Assembly: GCA_016844425.1 (NCBI GenBank)
Contig: JAERML010000189.1
Span: 1-7,755 of the forward strand
Length of the DNA stretch: 7,755 bases
Reading direction: 5' to 3'
Source: Bacteroidota bacterium
GTDB taxonomy: Bacteria > Bacteroidota > UBA10030 > UBA6906
Shown here: one piece after another, positions 6,564 to 7,755 of the stretch
Layout of the letters: each line of letters opens with the position of its first letter
Position numbering within the stretch: the stretch's first letter is position 1
The notes under the pieces: generated by a model
Database searches by the model: none
The model's input: only the letters and a program-made list of their open reading frames with translations
Told to the model about the DNA's origin: nothing
Translations under genes and position numbers: made by a program

Positions 6564-7346
6564 TCATGGATTCATCGCGTTCTTGACCGAGCGAACCCAT
6601 TGTTTCAGTTCCGGCAACGGTGTATTTGACTGAAGTTTCTTGATCAGCGCGCTTCCTACAATGACTCCATCGGCGTGGGTCGAAAATGACCGCGCATCTT
6701 CAGGTGTCGCAATCCCGAATCCAACGAGGAGAGGATTCCTACTGACGTACTGACGTATCCTGTCGATATGGTCGGCGTTGGAATTCGATGAACCCGTCAC
6801 ACCGGTGGTGGAGACACAATAGAGAAAACCACTCGACGCTTCATCGATTGCTTTGATACGTGCAGGCGAGCTGGTTGGTGCTACAAGAAGGATGTTCGCA
6901 AGCCGGTTTGTCTCCATCAGGTTCTTGAAGCGACCGGATTCTTCCAGCGGCAGTTCAGGAAATATCAAGCCGTCAACACCTGATTCTCTTGCGTCACAAA
7001 AGAATTTTTCAGCGCCGTACCGGAGGACAGGATTGAGATATCCCATGAGGATGATTGGCACGGATGACGACCCTCTGATTTCTCTCACCTGCCGGAAAAC
7101 CGTTGCCAGCGTCACGCCATTCCGCAACGCCACCGATGAACTGTGTTGAATGACAGGCCCATCGGCAAGTGGATCCGAGAACGGCATGCCGAGTTCGATA
7201 AGATCGGCGCCTGCGTCTCTGAGTTCGTGCACCGACCCCGACCCAACGGTGGACTCCAGATGTGGAAATCCTGCAGTAAGGAAGAGGGCAAGGGCCTTCT
7301 CTTTTCTTCCTGCAAGTGCCGCAAGCGATGCATGGATCCGGTTCAT
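6564..7346 (-). CDS. trpA: Tryptophan synthase alpha subunit
   Basis: Splits indole-3-glycerol phosphate into indole and glyceraldehyde 3-phosphate; the indole passes to TrpB within the alpha2-beta2 complex. It has 260 residues from the chosen start, near the usual 265. Seen: FLTAGFP (22-28), DLIELGMPFSDPLADGPVIQ (48-67) with the catalytic Glu at 51 and Asp at 62, ILMGYLNPV, GLIFPELPLEE, VAPTSS, FLYCVSTTGVTGSS in the flexible loop, VGFGIATPEDA, and ADGVIVGSALIKK in the phosphate site. The frame is open to 7418, but those extra residues overlap the end of trpB; ATG at 7346, starting MNRIHASLAAL, lies 11 nt after the trpB stop and matches the family start. No strong Shine-Dalgarno is seen, so coupling to trpB translation is likely. 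Confidence 0.96.
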   Translation of the reverse strand: MNRIHASLAALAGRKEKALALFLTAGFPHLESTVGSGSVHELRDAGADLIELGMPFSDPLADGPVIQHSSSVALRNGVTLATVFRQVREIRGSSSVPIILMGYLNPVLRYGAEKFFCDARESGVDGLIFPELPLEESGRFKNLMETNRLANILLVAPTSSPARIKAIDEASSGFLYCVSTTGVTGSSNSNADHIDRIRQYVSRNPLLVGFGIATPEDARSFSTHADGVIVGSALIKKLQSNTPLPELKQWVRSVKNAMNP

Positions 7347-7357
7347 TGGTGGGGAGA

Positions 7358-7755
7358 TCAACGTGCCCCGTGTTCTGCAAACGTGGCGATGTCCTTGTCT
7401 CCCCGTCCAGAAAGGCAAACGACAACGATGTCTTTCGTTGATGTTGTTGGCATGAGAGTATTGAGGTAGGCAAATGCATGAGCGGATTCGAGAGCAGGGA
7501 TGATCCCTTCGGTGCGGGCGAGAAGAAACGCCGCGTCGAGTGCCTGCTGGTCTGTGACCGACACGTATTCAACGCGACCGAGGTCTTTCAATGCGCTATG
7601 TTCCGGCCCCACTCCCGGGTAGTCCAATCCGGCGGAAATGGAATGCGCGAGTTCCACCTGCCCATTCTCGTCCTGAAGCAAATAGCTGTATGAACCGTGC
7701 AGAACACCGGGCATTCCTTTCGTCAGCGTGGCAGCGTGCTTGCCCGATTCGATTC
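7358..7755 (-). CDS. trpB: Tryptophan synthase beta subunit, C-terminal third only
   Basis: The PLP enzyme that condenses indole with serine to make tryptophan. About 131 residues are in the window; the N-terminal part, with the PLP lysine and glycine-rich phosphate loop, lies beyond the right edge. Seen: [33 protein letters not shown] (the COMM/indole-tunnel side), [12 protein letters not shown] with the conserved Glu equivalent to E. coli E350, and [12 protein letters not shown] with the serine that contacts the pyridine nitrogen of PLP. The stop is 11 nt upstream of the trpA ATG, the usual trpBA order. This part shows no damage. Confidence 0.96.
   Translation of the reverse strand, partial: IESGKHAATLTKGMPGVLHGSYSYLLQDENGQVELAHSISAGLDYPGVGPEHSALKDLGRVEYVSVTDQQALDAAFLLARTEGIIPALESAHAFAYLNTLMPTTSTKDIVVVCLSGRGDKDIATFAEHGAR

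Overview
The window looks like a chromosomal segment from a member of the Bacteroidota/Chlorobiota/Ignavibacteriota group. This rests on a decayed type IX secretion (T9SS) C-terminal sorting domain at about 6315-6554, a GT9 glycosyltransferase with the RQHNQLGDML N-terminal motif, and a deoxynucleoside kinase next to folK. It is an inference from gene style, not a proven placement.

Layout, right to left (all intact genes are on the minus strand): the 3' end of trpB (cut by the right edge) and trpA, the two tryptophan synthase subunits; a gap of about 400 nt holding the plus-strand T9SS sorting-domain fossil and a likely gltX promoter; gltX (glutamyl-tRNA synthetase) overlapping glnS (glutaminyl-tRNA synthetase) by ATGA; a 98-nt gap with a good sigma-70-like promoter; then a compact run of folB, folK, a deoxynucleoside kinase, a 64-residue single-pass membrane protein and a GT9 glycosyltransferase running off the left edge.

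Functionally the window is housekeeping: the last step of tryptophan synthesis, charging of tRNA-Glu and tRNA-Gln, two successive steps of folate synthesis (FolB then FolK), deoxynucleoside salvage, and cell-surface glycan assembly.

The unusual points are these. (1) glnS is broken: about 38 nt are missing relative to the family, removing 13 conserved active-site-region residues and shifting the frame. (2) A fossil T9SS sorting domain, spread over three frames, lies between trpA and gltX. (3) The folK and dNK reading frames are the same frame, separated by a single TAG. I see no defence system, CRISPR array, mobile element or RNA gene here, and no clearly new biological system.
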